A model generated the notes under the pieces. It was not told where the DNA came from and did not search any database. It saw only the letters and a program-made list of their open reading frames with translations. Position numbers and translations under genes: made by a program. Positions 1 through 12,169 of a DNA stretch of 64,000 bases are shown here, one piece after another; position 1 is the first letter of the stretch, and each line of letters opens with the position of its first letter. Location of the stretch: assembly GCA_022393335.1 (NCBI GenBank), contig JAJEKB010021384.1, positions 1,686,273 to 1,750,272 on the forward strand, given 5' to 3'. This DNA comes from Macrotrachela quadricornifera. Its lineage: Eukaryota; Rotifera; Eurotatoria; Philodinida; Philodinidae.

Positions 1-292
1 TGTAACAATTCCACTACTACTCCTCATTATTGACTAATATAGTCAAATCTTACAGATATTCAATGAAAATGAGAAAGATTGTTATAATGACTGCGCTTAA
101 AGAATTATTTGATTGAATTATATTAATTCAAATTTTCGTGTTTTTATTTGAAAACAAAGTATAATCAATTACTTCGAATTTTTTTAGAAACTTCTATAAA
201 TTATCAAATTAAGCATTGTAATTCACCAAATAGCAGTATTATCTTTTAATTATAAATATCTAGATACATCAGTAGTTTAATATTTTTAATTA

Positions 293-880
293 CTAATGTC
301 GAATTTTTTTCAAAGTACCAACGACCATTTTTTGAATAACTTTTCAACGGTTCAAACTATAGAGTTCGAGAATTTACCGTTAGAAAGAGCCAAGCGGGGG
401 ACGTCGACCTCTATCAAATTCATTGAGTTTAAGCATTTTTTATATAGCTATTTGCAGTCAGATATCTTTTTTGTTGTCAGTTTTCGTGATAAGTTAGCAT
501 CAAATTCGGCCAGAATATAGCCCAAATCTCCTTGTATTTGTGCTAAAATTTTCAAATCTTTTCGTTTTCATCACAGTTGCTTTTTCTTTACGCTTCGATG
601 TTAAAATATAAAAATTTTAGCACAAATATAGGGAGATTTCGGCTACGTTTTGGCCTAATTTGATGCTAACTTATCACGAAAACTCATGAAAACTGACAAC
701 AAAAAAGACATCCGACTACAAATAGCTATATAAAAAATGCTTAAACTCAATGGATTTGATACAAATCGACGTCTCCCGCTTTGCTTTTTCTAACGGTGAA
801 AACCCGACCTCTATAGCCTGAACCGTTGAAAAGTTATTCAAAAAATGGTTGTTGGTACTTTTAAAAAAATCCGATATTAG
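293..880. mobile_element. Foldback/MITE-like element with about 260-bp arms, flanked by TA
   Basis: Left arm about 293-553 and right arm about 612-880 are reverse complements with scattered mismatches, separated by a loop of about 58 bp. The ends read CTAAT...ATTAG and each is flanked by TA, the target duplication expected of Tc1/mariner-type transposition. No transposase is encoded. A 74-codon open frame in the left arm is just arm sequence read through. Non-autonomous element; the superfamily is inferred from the TA alone. Confidence 0.75.
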
Positions 881-883
881 TAC

Positions 884-1546
884 TTAAAAATATGTAAACG
901 TATTTTCTATCTGATACTATATAATATAAAAGCTTATCATTTGACAGAACCTTTTCATGAAAAAAAAAACATTACGAAAATATATTTAAAGACAAAAGAT
1001 GCTCGATTAATAATAATATTTTGTATTTAATGTGTGAATTAATTAGTTTCGTTGAATGTCTTTTTCATTTTCGAATTTTCGTTCTAAATTATATTGCCAA
1101 CCAAAGCCTATAGTACAAAATAGGTAAAACACAATCAACAAGTATCTCTCGTGGACATAGCTTCAGTGATCAAATATCTTTTACTAAAGATATAACAAAA
1201 TTCTACCCATTTGATTCCATTTGATTAAATAATAAAAAAGGCCACATTATTGACAAATAGTAAAATGATTACAACATTTGACATATAGTCTCTATAATAA
1301 CAAGCAAAGCTGTATATATGACACTCTTTGAATGATCGAAAGTACATCACACTGGCAACCATTTTTTTTATGCAAAAGAAAATAATTTGTTTTATTAAAG
1401 ATGAAATAATTTCGTTCAACAATCATTGTGATGTGCATTTTATCTATAAGTAAATATTAATGAACTATCGTTCATATCTAAATATAATCATGTCCGCATG
1501 TGAACCGTAATAGTCTAGGGCCAAGTGAGTCGAATCTCGATGAATG
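884..1546. other. AT-rich intergenic DNA, nothing recognised
   Basis: No coding-like frame, repeat or RNA gene was found here; only A/T-rich sequence with short A-runs. Confidence 0.5.
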
Positions 1547-2428
1547 TTATTTATTAATAAATCCATCAAAATCGACATGATCTACAGGTTCATCATCGAT
1601 GTCAATACCAAATCCAAATGAACTGGCAGAGGCATAACCTGAAGTAATGGTTTGATTGGATCCAGCCGTTGATGGAACCTTGGAAGAAACAGCGAAAATT
1701 GATCTCGAATTCGTTGATGATTCATCACCTTGCTTTACAAAAAGCCATCGTAAAACGAGAGAAGCTAATGAAAATATCGATCGGTGTCCTAGTTGTGATC
1801 CTCTATCCTTGACTTCATATCCATAATCACGATCAGGTTTCTGTACCCATATGAGAGTAACTGATTTCATAGCTCTTTCAACATCCTGTCGATCAAACCA
1901 TTTTTGTCCATTTTTAAAAAGAATTTGTGATGCACATTCATTGTCTATACACACTGGATAAATTACTGATGCATCTGTAAAAATAAAACGATGAGATATA
2001 GATGGCAATGGAACATTTTTATTGTTAAATGAAAATAGAGCAGAAAGAAATCTTGTAGCGACTTCATGTAAATCGTGAGGTTCGTATGTGAGACGGCGAT
2101 AACTCGGTAACTTATACTCAGTTGTTTTATTCAAGTCGAAAAGAATCTGTTGTTTATCTTGATTGTATATGAGCAAATAAACTACGGCACATCCACTGGG
2201 ATTATGTTCGTGAATACCTTCCAACGCTCGAATGTGACCGCCTTCACTGTAGTAAAATCCCCATTTACCATGAACACAATCTTTGAGCTCATGTGGTCCA
2301 TAAGCAGCGCATTTTCTGTATAAATGATTTGGGTTGCGACATGGCTTTTGACAAGGAGCATTGCACTCTGGAAGCCAACCACATTTCCATCTTTCATCCA
2401 AGGTAGCAGAAGCAGCACCTTTCTGCAT
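1547..2428 (-). CDS. Cys-rich N-terminus hypothetical protein, 293 aa
   Basis: A 293-codon uninterrupted frame. The first 50 residues are rich in Cys and His (WKCGW, CNAPC, KPCRNPNH, YRKCAAYG), as in a zinc-binding module. Residues about 75-135 (AVVYLLIYN...ILFDLNK...LHEVATRFLSALF) recall a Nudix-like beta-strand/helix order, but the GX5EX7REUXEE box is not present, so no catalytic claim is made. The C-terminal 70 residues are Ser/Thr/Gly-rich and acidic. The ATG at 2428 is preceded directly by an in-frame TAA. Upstream, a different frame would continue through a Cys-containing stretch (to about 2469), so an upstream exon joined by a short intron, or a one-base indel, is possible. Function unknown; I am fairly confident it is coding because of the length and residue composition. 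Confidence 0.6.
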   Translation of the reverse strand: MQKGAASATLDERWKCGWLPECNAPCQKPCRNPNHLYRKCAAYGPHELKDCVHGKWGFYYSEGGHIRALEGIHEHNPSGCAVVYLLIYNQDKQQILFDLNKTTEYKLPSYRRLTYEPHDLHEVATRFLSALFSFNNKNVPLPSISHRFIFTDASVIYPVCIDNECASQILFKNGQKWFDRQDVERAMKSVTLIWVQKPDRDYGYEVKDRGSQLGHRSIFSLASLVLRWLFVKQGDESSTNSRSIFAVSSKVPSTAGSNQTITSGYASASSFGFGIDIDDEPVDHVDFDGFINK

Positions 2429-2652
2429 TTATTCTCGTATTGATATCCACAATCTAAAGACTTTGACAAAATGAAAAATAATTTGTCATAGCTGTAAAGA
2501 CAAACTGAAGGAGTAACTATATCATTAATCCTCGATAATAATGTTAAGTGATCGATTTTATGTTTCTAGGATAAAACTAATATATATATCATACATTTTC
2601 AGGCGAAAGAGAAAGAGAAAGGGATTGATGATTAATTTTGGCCCTTGGTTAT

Positions 2653-2902
2653 ACCCAGGCAGACAAACAACAAAAAATAACGCGTAAAAATAGTATAAAA
2701 ATCAATTAACGCGTAAAAAAAACGGGAAAAGCGCACATTTTAAGGCCGGAAAACGCGGTAAAAATTATATTTATACGCGTTTTTCTGCGTTGATGATTCG
2801 TGAAAACGGCGTTTTTACGATTGTCTACCGGTAAAACGCCGTATTTACGCTGTTTTAACGCGTTTTTACGCGGTTTTTTTAAAGGTTTTGTCTGCCTGGA
2901 TA
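2653..2902. repeat. Short MITE-like repeat with CCAGGCAGACAAA termini and ACGCG words
   Basis: The sequence CCAGGCAGACAAA at 2655-2667 returns exactly as its reverse complement at 2887-2899. Between them the DNA is unusually rich in CpG words (AACGCG, TTTTTACGCG, ACGCCG) compared with its AT-rich surroundings, and the outer parts are themselves roughly inverted. No reading frame of interest. Likely a non-autonomous DNA element of about 250 bp; a clear target duplication is not visible. Confidence 0.65.
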
Positions 2903-3624
2903 GTCGAACTTTTTTCGAGGAACGATATCATGAAAAATATTTAAGTCTACAAACTAATAAATTGTTATGGATGATCATATTCTACTAAAAAGAAAGAAAT
3001 ATGATGGAGTAGAAATTTTTAAATATAAGAAGTGTAAGATCAGTACGAAATGCGAAAATAAATAATAAAAATTTCGAAGAGATTTCTTATTACAAAAGCA
3101 GCAAGGTAACAAAAATTTTATATAATTTATCAATATGAAATTTGAATGGCAACACAGAAAGAAAAGATTTTGTTAAATTAAAATTATATCAATAGAAATT
3201 GGATATACAGTAAATAAATCAAAGTTGAAGCTTATGTTTTTCGATTGAAATTATGTCAGATAAGAAAAGTATGATTTTGGAGAAAAAAAACATATTGATT
3301 GCTAAGAATTTTTTGACATATAATAAGATTCATGTCGATAATAAATGATGATGGGGAATTGAAGATTTTTATAAGTCTCACATATATATTGATCGATCCT
3401 CTCGTAAGGGATAGTTTACATCAATTTGTTGAGATACAGACTATGATCAGCTTACGTTTCATATTTGCTAATGTGGTATAGTGAGAACTTTAATTTGATC
3501 TAAATGTCGACTATTTTCAATAAACATTATACACCATTTCATTGGAAGTTGACTCTTACAATAAATAATTGTAGAACTCTATATTATCTCTTTCACTTTC
3601 TGTATACTCACTTTAGTTAACGAA
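2903..3624. other. AT-rich intergenic DNA, nothing recognised
   Basis: No convincing gene or repeat is visible up to the mariner element. Confidence 0.5.
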
Positions 3625-3626
3625 TA

Positions 3627-4937
3627 CTTAGGTCTGACCAAAAGTTCTGAGATTTTTAAAAAAACATATAAAGAAAAAGAGAAAGTTTGAGTTTTATTTC
3701 ATTAAATGTTCGAAGTAGTCCCCATCATTATTTATACAAAAGTTCATCCTCTCTAACAGTTTGTCAAAAGTTTTTTTATATTCTTCTTCTGGAATATTTT
3801 TCATCACCTTGGATACTGCACGAGCTAATGATGTTTCATTTGGTTGATCAGTTAAGTTACGCTTGAGGTAGTCATTTAACCAATAATCACATGGTGCAAG
3901 GTCAGGTGAATATGGTGGATGCGGCATTATTTTGATACCTTCTTCTGTTAAATAATTAATAACATCAGAATGACGATGGGGTCCAGCATTGTCGTGAAGC
4001 AATTTTATACCTTTTGTACCTGCTGATTTTCTTTGTTTCCGTATTTCCTTGACAACAGGCTTGAGGCAATTTTCAATATAATAGTTGTGATCTATAGTCT
4101 TGCCTTCATCAACACCATGCACAAGAACAGGACCATTTGATTTAAAGAATATAGAAAATAAATTTTTTGGTTCAAATTTGCTTCGACGAACGACAGTAGT
4201 TGGTGGTTCACCTTCGCCAACCCAGCTTGCGTTTGTTGACTTGTGATGAATCTGCCTATGGTAAATCCACGTCTCATCACCTGTTATAATATCACATAAT
4301 CGCCAAGAACCACCTTTAAATTTTGCCAAATTTTCACGACAAAGTCGAACTCGTTGTTGTTTTTGTTCATCAGTTAGTTGATGGGGCACCCAACGCGATG
4401 TAACTTTTTTCATCTTGAGACAGTCGTGGATTATTCGTTCTATTGTACTATGAGAGAGAGAAGTCTCAGCTATAATTTCATCATAAGTTGAATGGGGATC
4501 ATTGCTGATAACTTGTCGAACTAGTTCAATATTTTCATCTGTAAGTTCGGATACTGGACGACCAGATCGAGGATCATCATTGACATCTTCTTTTCCTTCA
4601 CGAAAACGTTTTGTCCATCTTGCAACTGTTGGATATGATGGAGCATTGGGTCCCAAAGCTGTTGCAAGTTCTTCATGAATTGTCTTTGGATCCACTTCCA
4701 AAATGGTTCGAATTTTTATATAATATCGGTTGAGTTCATTATCCATTTAAAAAAATTTTTTTTTGGTTCGAATTAAAGCTTATCTGAAAAATTACTATAA
4801 CTAAGTCCAAAATAGATTTATTATATATATTATTATAGACAAGACATTCCACTATTTATCCATGTAAAAGTCTCTTGAATGTTAATTGGTTTATAAAATT
4901 GCCAATAACGTTCTCAGAACTTTTGGTCAGACCTAAG
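3627..4937 (-). mobile_element. Complete mariner element with perfect 25-bp terminal inverted repeats
   Basis: The terminal repeat starting CTTAGGTCTGACCAAAAG at 3627-3651 is repeated as an exact 25-bp reverse complement at 4913-4937. Both ends are flanked by TA (3625-3626 and 4938-4939), the mariner target-site duplication. The element is 1311 bp, the normal size for mariner, and carries one uninterrupted transposase gene on the minus strand. Perfect terminal repeats plus an intact gene argue for recent insertion. Confidence 0.95.
3694..4746 (-). CDS. Mariner transposase (DD34D)
   Basis: A 350-residue cut-and-paste transposase that binds the terminal repeats and inserts the element at TA. 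The N-terminal 110 residues hold the paired helix-turn-helix DNA-binding region (YPTVARWTKRF; HSTIERIIHDCL), with the linker signature WVPHQLTDEQKQ after it. The catalytic domain follows: ITGDETWIY supplies the first Asp, LHDNAGPH the second and SPDLAPCDYWL the third. I count 34 residues between the second and third Asp, the DD34D spacing of true mariners. Length (about 345-350 aa) is normal for the family and there are no stops or frameshifts. The start ATG lies 191 bp inside the right end of the element. A decayed relative lies at 40250-41094. Confidence 0.95.
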   Translation of the reverse strand: MDNELNRYYIKIRTILEVDPKTIHEELATALGPNAPSYPTVARWTKRFREGKEDVNDDPRSGRPVSELTDENIELVRQVISNDPHSTYDEIIAETSLSHSTIERIIHDCLKMKKVTSRWVPHQLTDEQKQQRVRLCRENLAKFKGGSWRLCDIITGDETWIYHRQIHHKSTNASWVGEGEPPTTVVRRSKFEPKNLFSIFFKSNGPVLVHGVDEGKTIDHNYYIENCLKPVVKEIRKQRKSAGTKGIKLLHDNAGPHRHSDVINYLTEEGIKIMPHPPYSPDLAPCDYWLNDYLKRNLTDQPNETSLARAVSKVMKNIPEEEYKKTFDKLLERMNFCINNDGDYFEHLMK

Positions 4938-4939
4938 TA

Positions 4940-6393
4940 ATTGACAGCAACAGTTACAAAATATTAATTTTCACTTTGTTTTCTTTTTTTTTGGACTCGA
5001 CTTTCATTTCATGTTTTTTGCTTTCGGCAACTGGCTTCAGTCGTTATTCTGTGGTTTTTTTTTAAATTAACAATAATGTCTGTTAGGATATGAATTTGAT
5101 TAGAAGTGTAACAAGTGTTAATAAGAAATATAATCAAAGAAAAAAGAAAAGCATGCATCAGATGGAGTATTGGAAGAATCTTATTTATAGGGTTTTTATT
5201 TTTTCCATTGATAGAAGTATCAACTTGCGTACAAAAACTAAGCTACATTTCTATTGAAGTGATATTTATTGTTGAAAATATATATTAGTATAAATGAAAA
5301 ACTGATTCACAGTGGTGTCAAATAAAAATACTTAAGTGAAAATTTATATAAATTTAACGAATTAATTTATTTTTTGCCGTAAAATGTATTAAAATGATGT
5401 TCTCTCTCTCTCTCTCGTAGAGAAGAGTCTAACAAAAATAAATTGTTTGCTTGCATGTTGACACATCAGTGATCGATTCAAGAATAAGGTTAGAATATAA
5501 GGAATTATTTTTCATAAAACTTGACAAAAAGATAATCGGAGATGGAGAATTTGAATCTGAGATTAGTTATAATTAATTAATTATTAATATTTATCTATAA
5601 AAGTTAATAAGAAGTGCACATTTAAGGTTAGTTTTTATTAATTAATAATAATATTAATAGTTCCAAAAGACCTTTTCTACGATTATTACTTGTCTTAATA
5701 CGTTGAATTCTATTTTACGAAAAATTCAAACCATTTTTTTTGGCTTTATCAAGATATCTTAATAAATTCCACATTTTCAACTGCAAATCGATAGATATTT
5801 CAATTGAAAAACTAATCATACATCTTTCATTTTGAAATGAATAATAGATATAAAAATGAATACTTTAACTTTTTGCGACGTTTTTATTTCAAAAGATAGG
5901 AAGCACGTTCCACTTCTATAAACAAGATTTTTTTTTCTTCTGGTAAAAACATATCTATTATGGTTGAACATGTTCTTTGTCGTTTTGTTTTTAGGAATAT
6001 TTTTCATTCTATATATGAACAATCCTTTTTTTAAATAAAAGATAAATACTCATTGTGTCAAAATAAATTATTATACTTATTTTTGATTTAGAGATACAAA
6101 TGAGTTTCAAATAATGTATTAATCATTATTTTTGAAATGAATATTTTGCTTTCATGACACAAGTATAAAAACAATCTTATTTTAGATTATAATTATAATG
6201 AAGATGAAGTATATAGTTTAATCTTCTATCATAAGTATAGAAAAGTCCTTAGTTGAATTTTAATTTATAGTTGAGATAATTATTCATTTTTTTGACGTAT
6301 TTATCAGATAATCTTCTTTTTCTAAAAATATACTTATGATTTGCATCAAAACTCTAACTATACATTAAATAAAAAATGAATTAGATTTCTAAA
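4940..6393. other. AT-rich intergenic DNA with a short (TC)n run
   Basis: Contains a CT microsatellite (TCTCTCTCTCTCTC at about 5402-5417) and otherwise AT-rich sequence. No gene recognised. It precedes the GPCR gene and may hold its promoter, but no motif can be assigned. Confidence 0.5.
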
Positions 6394-7419
6394 ATGTCAT
6401 CGATGAATGATACAATAAATCAATTAAATGAGGCAACATCAATAATTGTATTGGTTCTATCAATAATTAGTATTGTACCAGGTGGAATTGGATTAATATT
6501 TAATATTTTTATTTTTATTCAACCAACACTTTCTCGTGAAGCATGTGCAACCTATTTTTTCTGGTCTACATGTTTCAGTTTGATAACTATATTTATAATT
6601 CAACCAATGCGTGTTCTTGCAGTGAGCTTTAATTTTGATATATCAAATAATAATCTTGGAATTTGTAAAACACAATTATTTACTCTATATGTAACACGTT
6701 CAATATCTTGTTGGTTAATTGTCTTAGCATGTATTGATCGTTTCTTTCATAGTTCGTCAAATGTACGTATTCGTCAAATGAGTTCATTAAAAAATGCAAG
6801 AATAGCTATTATAATAACTAGTATAATAATATTTTTGACATATATTCATATGATTATTTATCATGAAATAAATTTTGGACTTGATCGATTTGGTAATATA
6901 ACACCATTATGTAATCCTAAAAAAGGTATTTATGCTACATTTCTTCCATTATGGAATATTCTTTTATATTCACTTTGTCCATCTTTTCTTATGCTTTTAT
7001 TTGGTCTTCTTACATTAAAAAATATTCGTCAACATCGTTCTATAATTCCATTAACTGTTGAAATTAATCGAAATACTCGACGAACAAATACTCAAATCAT
7101 ACGTATGTTAACTGCACAAGTACTTGTAATTATTATTTTTACTTTACCTGTATCTATGTATCAACTTTATGGATCATTTACAAGTAATATTGTTAAAGAT
7201 ACACTTCGAATTGCTAAAGAAAATTTAGCATCTCGAACTGTAGGTATAATACCATATTTTGCTCATTCAAGTACTTTTTATTTATATACACTTACTGGTA
7301 CAGTTTTTCGTAAAGAATTTTTCAAGATCATTAAAAGATTTTGGCATTCAATTCGAAATTTTATTCCAATGACTCAGAATCAAACACATTTTATATTTGC
7401 GTTACCAAGAAATCAATAA
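6394..7419 (+). CDS. Rhodopsin-like seven-transmembrane GPCR, single exon
   Basis: A 341-residue integral membrane protein with seven hydrophobic segments: about residues 15-42, 52-75, 93-115, 135-158, 183-208, 240-262 and 284-303. The segment-3 end reads ACIDRFF, standing in for the DRY motif, and helix 7 ends STFYLYTLTGTVFRKEF, the position of NPxxY followed by a basic helix 8. A Cys before helix 3 (GICKTQ) and one in loop 2 (PLCNPKK) could form the usual disulphide. The short N-terminus has one N-glycosylation-type site (NDT) and there is no signal peptide. Ligand unknown; the sequence resembles the large, divergent, intronless GPCR groups of rotifers and other lophotrochozoans (family knowledge). 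A possible polyadenylation AATAAA lies near 7541. A pseudogene of the same general class lies at 32858-33764. Confidence 0.85.
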   Translation: MSSMNDTINQLNEATSIIVLVLSIISIVPGGIGLIFNIFIFIQPTLSREACATYFFWSTCFSLITIFIIQPMRVLAVSFNFDISNNNLGICKTQLFTLYVTRSISCWLIVLACIDRFFHSSSNVRIRQMSSLKNARIAIIITSIIIFLTYIHMIIYHEINFGLDRFGNITPLCNPKKGIYATFLPLWNILLYSLCPSFLMLLFGLLTLKNIRQHRSIIPLTVEINRNTRRTNTQIIRMLTAQVLVIIIFTLPVSMYQLYGSFTSNIVKDTLRIAKENLASRTVGIIPYFAHSSTFYLYTLTGTVFRKEFFKIIKRFWHSIRNFIPMTQNQTHFIFALPRNQ

Positions 7420-9650
7420 ATCATACCTGTACATAATATTTCTGTAGAATTTCATAACAATACTATATAAAAAAAAAAACATTCAATATGATATATATCT
7501 GCTTGTTGTTTGTCTTAAATCTTGTTAACTTAACTCAAAATAAAATATTTTACAAAATTTGAAATATCTATATCGAGTACTTTGCTGAGACTGTGAAAAA
7601 AGAAAACTTTATTTTATATCGAAACATTAATTCAGACAAGCAGAAAGATTTTTCACAAAATATTTGACCAGTTTTGATCCAGTAGAAATTATTTTCAGCG
7701 AATCAAAAAGAAATATGTTAGAATTAAAATTTTGTATTTTTTACAAATATAAGATTAAAAGGTTTTCTTTTTTTCTTTTTTTATTCAAGAGCAGTAAAAT
7801 AATTTTTGAACAGCTCAAAATATTAATGTAACGAAAAATATATCTAGTTTAGTTTGAACTTGAGAGATACTGATGCAGGAGAATATCCGAACAGCACGAA
7901 GTCGTAACAATAAATTAAAACATAAAAAAGAAAGATTTTCACTGCCTTCCTAAAGAGTAGATGTGTGCTCATATTACAGTAGCTACACACACTAAATCAA
8001 TCGCATAAGGAACACTGCTGTATGTTCATCCTTCGAGTCGATTTCTCCATTTGGAGAGCTACACCGATAGATTTAGAGAGACAAAGATAAATAAGAACGA
8101 TGAGTGTCATTCAAAAGGACATCATTATCATAAGCCTGCTAGATTGCCTTTATAATGTTAGAGTAATGAGATTTATCATATAATGTAAAAGTTCCATTAA
8201 TATTTACTATGTATGGAAAATGTGTCTCTTGACATAATTATATGAAAGAACGTTCATCATTTAATATAACCATCATTAATTTTGCCCTATTAAGTCGAAT
8301 ATATTCTTTGGCACAGGTAGTTTGAACGGAAAAATTTTCTGCACATTTTTGTATTCTCACTATTGCGATTCGAAATTAATAGTTGGCATCTATATTTATA
8401 TACTAGCTTCTAGAATAGAAACTATCATACAAAATACACTATTTGGAGTTTATTTTATTTTATGATGAGACAATTCAATTTTGGTTTTTCTTAAGCACTT
8501 ATTCTTTTATCAAAAACTGTTGTACGTTGATAGGAGTTCCTGACAAAATTTTTTAATTTTACTTAGGTAAAAGATGTACTTTAATTCAATATTTCATTTT
8601 GTAGAGAAAAATCCGCTCTACATAACGATTGACTTTGATATTTTTTGTAGCATGTTTGAAAACGGAATTATACGCGAAATAATAGTCTATTGATTCATCA
8701 TCAAAAATAACTTTTCAGATTTTCAAAAAAGTCTCTCACTACTTTTAAACAAACATGTAAATGGAACTTGTAAGTTTATAGTCAAAAAAGAACACGAAAT
8801 TCTGGCTCAAACACATTTATTTTGACTTGTTAGAAATAGTTTTCAAAGGGTTAAAAAAACTTTTCGATCATTCATTTAAAGGATGGATGCCATTCAGTAA
8901 TAGATTCTCAAAAATTTTTAAACTAATTTATGCTTTCAACACAGAAATCTCTAGTAAATAAATCATGGTATTATGTAATATCAAGAAAACTCAAAATTTA
9001 AAATAATATTACAGTTTAGAATATTTAAAATAAATATGAACCTTGCTATATTACGAATCACGTTTTCATCGATTAGAAAAATAAATGTATATATATACGT
9101 ATATTTTTTACATTTGAATTTATTCCATCATAAGAGCATTTGTAATTGGTTATGTAATTAAATAATGTTTATTTAAATTTGATATGAATTTAAAATATTT
9201 TTTCTATGATTTTTTTGATTTAGTAAATTAATTAATTTTTACTTGAACTTATTCTAAATAATTAGATAAATGAAACAACTAATCTAAAAGTTGTTATGTA
9301 TTCAAGTTCGATAACAATAATCTTCTTTATAATATTTTTAATTTTGGCATGGATTGAAGGGTATACTAATTAGGATGATACTATTGAAGTTTCGATGACT
9401 TTTACTAATACACAAAGAGATCCAATAGTAGGTAATATCAGCAGCATCGAACCTATGCTCATCACAGATCGAGGAATCCAATCATTGCTACTCTTTCGGC
9501 ACTCGTTCAGTGACAGTGCTCATCACAATTTTGTTGACAATTGCTTGTATTACCCTTCCTATTACCGTATGAAAGTTACATAAAAAAGAAAACTTCTATG
9601 AGTTTTAAAAGATAATATTGTTATAAATCACATGACTACTAAATTTTTAT
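7420..9650. other. Intergenic DNA, 2.2 kb, no gene recognised
   Basis: Only short chance frames are present (for example about 60 codons at 9395-9583 with no family resemblance). No inverted or tandem repeat of note was seen. Confidence 0.5.
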
Positions 9651-12169
9651 TTAAAAAAGTTTTAAAATATTTTCAATAAGTTGATCAAGTTTTCTGGAGT
9701 CTGCCCCAAGAAGATCAATGAGACGTTTGCGAGCTTTTTGAACAATACCATACCACATTGTTGTGAATGCAGTAAAACGTGTCTCAAATACAGCGATAAT
9801 AATAGCTGAGATAAGCACCTGATGATCAATTTGATTATTATTCACTTGAAAGTCTGCAAGTGTTTTCCCAGTTAAGTTTTTGATCGCTTGTGAATCAAGA
9901 TCCCATATGCCGTCAAATTTTTGTTCATTGATTAAGTATCGCACAATATCTTGATCATTTAATGGCCACAATTCTTTGTCTGAAGATTTTTTCTCTTCAT
10001 AATCAGTTTTTAACTTGGATAATCTGTATTCAAAATAAGCTTCCTCATCGTTGTCTAAGTCTAATTTGTCATTGGTAGATATTGATGAAGACAATGTATG
10101 GCATCCTATTCCAAATTGCGGCCTTATACATGACATAGATTCTTTGGCACTAGTATTGGAAACTCTACGCCTTGCATTACGACGTATCATAGCACCTCCA
10201 ATACAAAGTCTACTTCCACTACCGGTAATAGACAATCCTTGTAAATGTTGATCGTCAACAGAAACTTGAATAGGCATTTCACGTAGGATCATGTCAACAT
10301 TACTTGCATTCGTTCGTTTCTCAATACCAACAAATGCTGTGTGAGGACTTAAAATATTATATTTCAATGACAATGCAATAATCTGTTGTTTTGTTGTTTC
10401 TTCTGATGATGTTTCCATTTTCTCTTCATTTGTTGTTGCTGTTTCTTGATATTTTTGAAATTGTGCTTGTGTCGAACCTGTTGCAATCTTTTTCGTATTT
10501 GGTGAAAGTAATTTAGCATGTTGCAATTCGAGAATAAGCGCTTTAGCTGTTAGACGAGCAAGCATTCCTTCATTGCCTACATTCGGAATGTGATCAACTT
10601 TGGCTATTCCTAAAGAATGGCGATCGGGTTCAGTTTGTAGTTCAACAGATGAATTATGGTCAAAAGGAATGGTCTTATCGTTGATTAGAGCATAAAAAAT
10701 CAGACGATCATTGACATAGACTGATGGTGACTGATTTGGAGCAGTTAGAACAGGAACTCCGAGATTCCACTTTACGTGAACATTAGTAATACATGATTGA
10801 AGAGCTTTTTGTAATTGTTCTCCAACATATACATCGACATTTGAATGCGGTGGAATGAAAACGAATTTACCATTGGTCGCACAAGCGAGACCTTTGACTA
10901 ACGAGCGACTAGGTGATTTACCTAAACCAAAAGAAAATATTCGAGTAGATGTGGCCATTGAACGACAGAGATTAAGCACTTCTGTCACATTGGAAATTTC
11001 ACCATCGGTTAGAAGAAACATTTGACGAACACGTCCTTCGCCAGCTGAATGTTCTTCAATCCATTGTAACGGTCGTAACTAGAAATAGACATAAAGATAA
11101 GAATTATTCAAGTAATAAAACTTACTAATTCAGTTCCACCGAGATCTGCTTGCATTCCTTTGATAAGTTGCTCAGCTTGTTGAACATTGGCTTCGTTATA
11201 AATGGCGGTGATCTCATTAAACAGAGTCTTATATTGGGAACCAAGCCGGATAATATTGAAATGACAATTGACTGGTAAACTTTTTAAGAAGAGTAACATG
11301 GCTTGTCAAGCTAAATTGATCTTATTTTCATCTTTCATTGATCCACTACAATCAACAATAAAAATAAATTCGTTAGTGAAATCATTTTTCGATGGTTGAC
11401 GACAGTCTTCTTCTGTTGGAATGAAAGTAGCCATCACAGCATCCGATTCAATAGCGGTAATGGTACTATTTCGTTTGTTGAATAGTTCAATATTAATTAG
11501 AATATCTCGATCTAAATGAGTATTTTGCTGAGCAAATGTCACAGCATAAGCATCTTGTTGTGCTAAATTAACATTGATTGGATGTGAGGATGAACTAATT
11601 CGAGTTATTTGTTCTGATTGAGATGCAAATAACTTTTCAATTTGACAACGAAAATCGATGGTATATGGACTGGTTTGAACATATTTAGATGTAGCACCAG
11701 TTGGCGATGTAATATCACCTTTCTCGGGATTATAACGTGGTGCGATTGTGGTAGGAACAACAAATCGAATAGTAGATTCTTGAACAAGATCCAATTCTGT
11801 GACATAACCGATAGTAATTGTGCATTCTTTCAATGGTGGTAAAGCATCGACGTTGATGATAAAATTATCATGAGACTTTTCGTCTTGTTCCAATAGATAA
11901 GCACCATGACCCTGTTGTGCTTCTGTTTTCTCTTTCAATTGAGCAACAGTTTCTCGATCATCAATTCGAGCAATAAATGTGTAGATTGCTGCTTGTTCTT
12001 CAATCTGAAAACAATAAACTGCTTCAATCGGCGTATTTTCATCATTACGAAATACTTGTGTAATAGTTACATCAGCAGCAAATGCACGAATAGTTGCATC
12101 AATGTTTACTTTTTTCAAAGGTACATACTCTGGTTGTTTTTGCTGTTTTTCTTGATGTGCGATCAACAT
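9651..12169 (-). CDS. VIT and von Willebrand A domain protein (VWA5A-like), one in-frame TGA and one short intron
   Basis: Two exons, 12169-11126 and 11078-9651, separated by a 47-bp GTAAG...CTAG intron (11079-11125, phase 0), give 824 codons, close to the family's usual size. The VIT domain spans about residues 12-130 (VPLKKVNIDATI...QVFRN). The vWA domain starts at about 275 with FIFIVDCSGSM, a MIDAS DxSxS metal site, and continues through DLGGTEL (MIDAS Thr) and FLLTDGEIS (MIDAS Asp). The C-terminal part (DGIWDLDSQAIKNLTGKTL) matches the conserved tail of VWA5A and PARP4-like proteins, which are cytosolic. One TGA at 11306-11308 interrupts the frame just after the MIDAS loop (KINLA-stop-QAMLLFLK), where relatives carry Arg or Lys, so CGA to TGA is likely. 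Everything downstream stays open and in frame, so this is either a very young pseudogene or allele, or a base error. The N-terminal ATG may be preceded by another exon. Confidence 0.85.

Noticed and set aside
296..520. 74-codon frame at the left of the window
   Set aside because: It lies inside one arm of the foldback element and shows no protein family character.
2800..2988. 62-codon frame
   Set aside because: It crosses the MITE boundary and is rich in residues dictated by the ACGCG words.
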